From NCBI GenBank assembly GCA_019695215.1, contig JAIBAK010000010.1, positions 1 through 64,000 on the forward strand: a DNA stretch of 64,000 nt, written 5' to 3'. Each line of letters begins with the position of its first letter. The stretch's first letter is position 1. The position numbers and the translations under genes are program-made. Under the pieces are notes generated by a model. It saw only the letters and a list, made by a program, of their open reading frames with translations, had not been told where the DNA came from and made no database searches. Positions 61,669 through 64,000 of the stretch are shown piece after piece. Source of the DNA: Bacteroidia bacterium (lineage in GTDB: Bacteria > Bacteroidota > Bacteroidia > UKL13-3).

Positions 61669-62082
61669 GATAAAACTTTAGCTTTCAAAAATAAGCATTA
61701 AAGAATTTAACTTTCAAATTATCTGCTCTAGGCTAATTAATAAAAAGATTTAAAAATTATATTAGTAATATATAAGGATGTGTTTTTCGGGGATAATTAA
61801 TTTAATTTTCATTGTGTATTTAGTTGTCTCTATTTAATCAACAGTGTGCACACATAAATAAGGAATGATTATCAATAATAAAGCAATTTAATACACATCG
61901 TTTATAAGTGAATTAACAACCCGATGTTTACTAAATACAAAATACTTTTTTGTTTAGTAACTGTTAAAAAGTAACCCTCTGTTAAAAGTTATCATTTTTA
62001 GGATGAGTTAAAGTATGATGGTTTAATAAAAAACATCTCTTTCCCACACGAAATACACATATAATAACAGGAGTAATTTGAC
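61669..62082. other. 414-base AT-rich gap without a gene
   Basis: No ORF, tRNA or terminator is convincing. Seen: an inverted repeat TTACTAAA (61928-61935) / TTTAGTAA (61953-61960), a direct repeat CTGTTAAAAAGTAAC (61961) / CTGTTAAAAGTTATC (61979), and a GTGTGCACAC palindrome near 61845. No exact DnaA box was found. It separates pheS from the Big_5 lipoprotein unit, both on minus, so it must hold the pheS promoter. Confidence 0.4.
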
Positions 62083-63660
62083 TCACTTAAAACTTTCTAT
62101 ATCAACAATATTATTATCTAAGTCCCAATCAGGCCTAACCTGAAAGGATGTTGACAAAAAAACCACCCGTTCGGGCTGTTGTCCGGTATTTAAATCTCCT
62201 CCGTCCCAAATTCCATTTTTATTGGTGTCAAAAACTATTTTAAGTCGGTAAGTACCCGGTGATATATCTTTTAGTTTTAACACTCCTTCGCCAGCTGTTA
62301 CGAGTTCTCGGTGCACCTCATTCTTTTCATCTACCAACAATAATATAACAGGGGTTTTCTTTGGGTTTATCAGGTTTAATCCTATAGTACCATAATCCTC
62401 AGGTTTTTTAATTACCAGATAAGTAATGTTTTTAGCTGAAACCGTTTGAAAAATATCGGTGACAAACCCTGTTCCTGCGCTTAGTATATAGGTTCCGGGA
62501 AGTAGTTTTTTTTCGGGTATAATTGTGATAGAAAAGCTATCTTTTTTAATCAATTTAAAAGAGAGCTGTACCGAGTCTCTTTTTAAACTGACCGAGTCTT
62601 TTTTTACACTGGCAACAGGGGTTGAATAAGATAGTGTAACAGTATCTTCTTTTTGAGAAACACCAATTAATTGTAAAGGAACTGCCTTTTCATTATTGGT
62701 AAATGAGGGTATTTTAATGGTTTTTTCGGGGTAGATAATCTCAACAGGCTGCGTAAATGCTGTAGTATTGGAGTATAAAAAAAGCGTATCAAAGTCCGAT
62801 CTGTTTGTCCACCGGTACAGGTAGGAGGTTTTTATTAATGGAACAGAAGGGTTTTTGTAAAAGACTAACCCAGTCTCCCCTTTTGCCTTATAAACAGTAT
62901 CTATTATTGAACCCGCAGCATATAAAGGTTTGGTATACGCAAAAAGGCTTATGATACGGTTACTGTCAGTAACCCCAATCCGACTATTTGTAAATGCAAA
63001 CAATTCTCCTTTATCAGCCATGCCGTTGCTGTTTTCATCTTTAAAACCAGCTATATAGTACAGCCCGGGTTTAACGCGATTTATTTTAAAAACCCCGCCC
63101 GTAATTGATTTGGTGTAAAAAAGAGGCCTTTCCTTTTCAACGCACGAATCGCAAATGTGACTGTACAGACCAACCGTAAAATCAGAAATCTTTTGTCTGG
63201 TAAATGAGTGGGTTACTAACCCACCTACATACAATGTATCAATAAAACTCCCTGTTGAAAATGCATAATTGTACTCAAAGGCCTTATTTGATTCATTCAG
63301 ATCGGCAATAGAACTACCAAAATTAATGGTATAAGTAGTATTTGCTAAAAGGGTTTCATCTCGGTCTAAAGCAAAATGAACACATTTGCCCGATACCGTA
63401 ATGGTGGGTTTTGTTTTAAGTGGCGGGGAGATAGAAATATTTTTCTCTGTTTCTGATATAGAAATAAATTCATCAAAACAGATTTCAATATGTCTTTGCG
63501 AGAAATTAACAGTGCCGTTGGGGGGAGATTCTTTTTGAACAGAGGGAGGAAGCTTGTCTACAGGCCCTCCGGATGGCGGAACAATATTAGCACAGGAATA
63601 TAGCAATAAAAACCAGGGTAAAACAAACAATAAGCAAGTTAATTGTCTATTTATCTGCAT
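62083..63660 (-). CDS. lipoprotein with N-terminal SbsA-type Ig domain (Big_5)
   Basis: 525 residues. Lipobox LLLYSC (Cys23) and ANIVPPSGGPVDKLPPSV, a start often seen in Bacteroidota lipoproteins. An Ig-like domain follows (ICFDEFISISETEKNISISP; TLLANTTYTINFGSSIADLN), then carboxypeptidase-regulatory-like repeats (GLYYIAGFKDENSNGMADKG). A second such repeat lies near the end (TYRLKIVFDTNKNGIWDGGD). Probably exposed in the outer membrane; function unknown. Its ATG lies within the end of the methyltransferase gene (14-base overlap). Confidence 0.75.
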   Translation of the reverse strand: MQINRQLTCLLFVLPWFLLLYSCANIVPPSGGPVDKLPPSVQKESPPNGTVNFSQRHIEICFDEFISISETEKNISISPPLKTKPTITVSGKCVHFALDRDETLLANTTYTINFGSSIADLNESNKAFEYNYAFSTGSFIDTLYVGGLVTHSFTRQKISDFTVGLYSHICDSCVEKERPLFYTKSITGGVFKINRVKPGLYYIAGFKDENSNGMADKGELFAFTNSRIGVTDSNRIISLFAYTKPLYAAGSIIDTVYKAKGETGLVFYKNPSVPLIKTSYLYRWTNRSDFDTLFLYSNTTAFTQPVEIIYPEKTIKIPSFTNNEKAVPLQLIGVSQKEDTVTLSYSTPVASVKKDSVSLKRDSVQLSFKLIKKDSFSITIIPEKKLLPGTYILSAGTGFVTDIFQTVSAKNITYLVIKKPEDYGTIGLNLINPKKTPVILLLVDEKNEVHRELVTAGEGVLKLKDISPGTYRLKIVFDTNKNGIWDGGDLNTGQQPERVVFLSTSFQVRPDWDLDNNIVDIESFK

Positions 63661-64000
63661 GCTTTATAATATAGAGTACGCTGGAGTAGTTTCTGCTTTT
63701 TCGAGCTTTCCAGTTCGAAATTTGTCCGATTATCACGGCCTTTAAAAACCCAAGAAGCGACTTTTTATGTATTTCGCTTCTCCACGAAATATAATACGAA
63801 TCGTATATCATAGGTAGCCTGTCTACCACGGTTAATCCGTTTTTACTAAACAAGACTTCAATTGACTTGTGGTTGAAGTGATATAAGTGCCGTGGTACAT
63901 CATAACCATCCCAAAACGACTGATAGTGATTGGCATCATAGCTCTCCGAGTTCGGAACGGCCACAAACATAAGGCCACCGGGTTTCAGCACCCGCCCCAT
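63647..64000 (-). CDS. class I SAM methyltransferase, C-terminal part (cut by the window edge)
   Basis: 117 residues are visible; the gene continues beyond 64000. GRVLKPGGLMFVAVPNSES is the post-motif III strand of Rossmann-type methyltransferases of the Methyltransf_11/23 group. It is followed by SFWDGYDVPRHLYHFNHKSI and VLFSKNGLTVVDRLPM. The SAM-binding glycine motif must lie outside. The substrate is unknown; relatives often act on quinones or surface glycans. It is translationally coupled to the lipoprotein gene. Confidence 0.75.
   Translation of the reverse strand: MGRVLKPGGLMFVAVPNSESYDANHYQSFWDGYDVPRHLYHFNHKSIEVLFSKNGLTVVDRLPMIYDSYYISWRSEIHKKSLLGFLKAVIIGQISNWKARKSRNYSSVLYIIKHADK

Noticed and set aside
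1..64000. tRNA, rRNA, riboswitch or CRISPR elements
   Set aside because: None of the gaps shows a cloverleaf, T-loop sequence, rRNA core or regular spacer-repeat pattern. A tRNAscan and Rfam search would settle it.

Overview
The window comes from a member of the Bacteroidota. Several secreted proteins end in type IX secretion (T9SS) sorting domains of the YPNP...G.Y kind. Promoters have the phylum's TAnnTTTG -7 box. Lipoproteins have Cys-Lys-rich lipoboxes, and many families are typical of the phylum (DUF4907, DUF4292, DUF4286, Bacteroidota-type GGGPS, split RfaE2, alpha-beta fused E1). I cannot place it below phylum level. No rRNA, tRNA or CRISPR array was recognised, and coding density is high.

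Layout. 1-2027: a mini CTD-only secreted protein and a T9SS-sorted protein. 2163-8529: PLP enzyme, two divergent GT-C membrane glycosyltransferases, a coiled-coil secreted protein, a DHFR-like reductase and an NDH-2 type dehydrogenase. 8789-10929: a run of small accessory genes (GNAT, cupin, DUF3830, AraC, VOC). 11027-21770: three large T9SS cargo proteins around a five-gene minus-strand operon (upp, YjjG-type nucleotidase, two thioredoxin-like proteins, one unknown). 21874-26537: class II ribonucleotide reductase, with GGGPS divergent from it across a gap holding two DnaA-box-like sites, then a DUF2892 gene behind a perfect 10-2-10 palindrome. 26784-30435: a promoter with no real gene, a lipoprotein, the fused E1 dehydrogenase and a GIY-YIG/DUF4357 protein. 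30625-35122: tatA, gatA, a LysM transglycosylase-like protein lacking its catalytic Glu, and an SGNH hydrolase. 35369-40487: small genes, YebC, a response regulator and an intact MltD-type transglycosylase.

40484-43039 is a compact predicted copper module: a MauG-like diheme enzyme (MbnH type) directly after two MbnP-family lipoproteins. 44175-45338 has an arginase fold without its metal ligands. 45733-47783 is the repeat-rich part of the window: composite intergenic repeats on both sides of an orphan gene, then a row of short perfect hairpins beside an IS200-like (RAYT) transposase that carries a REP-like inverted repeat in frame inside its own gene. 50135-61668 is housekeeping and envelope: panD, a flippase-like membrane protein and rfaE2 on plus; on minus a cluster of flippase, dut, sugar nucleotidyltransferase, TPR, DUF4292 and EnvC; then a TPR protein and pheS. 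The window ends in a Big_5 lipoprotein and a methyltransferase cut by the edge.

No wholly new multi-gene system can be claimed from sequence alone. The points most worth following are the MbnH-MbnP-MbnP operon, the hairpin array with its RAYT, the catalytically dead transglycosylase paralogue, and the unexplained promoter and palindrome signals around 25.2-27.0 kb.
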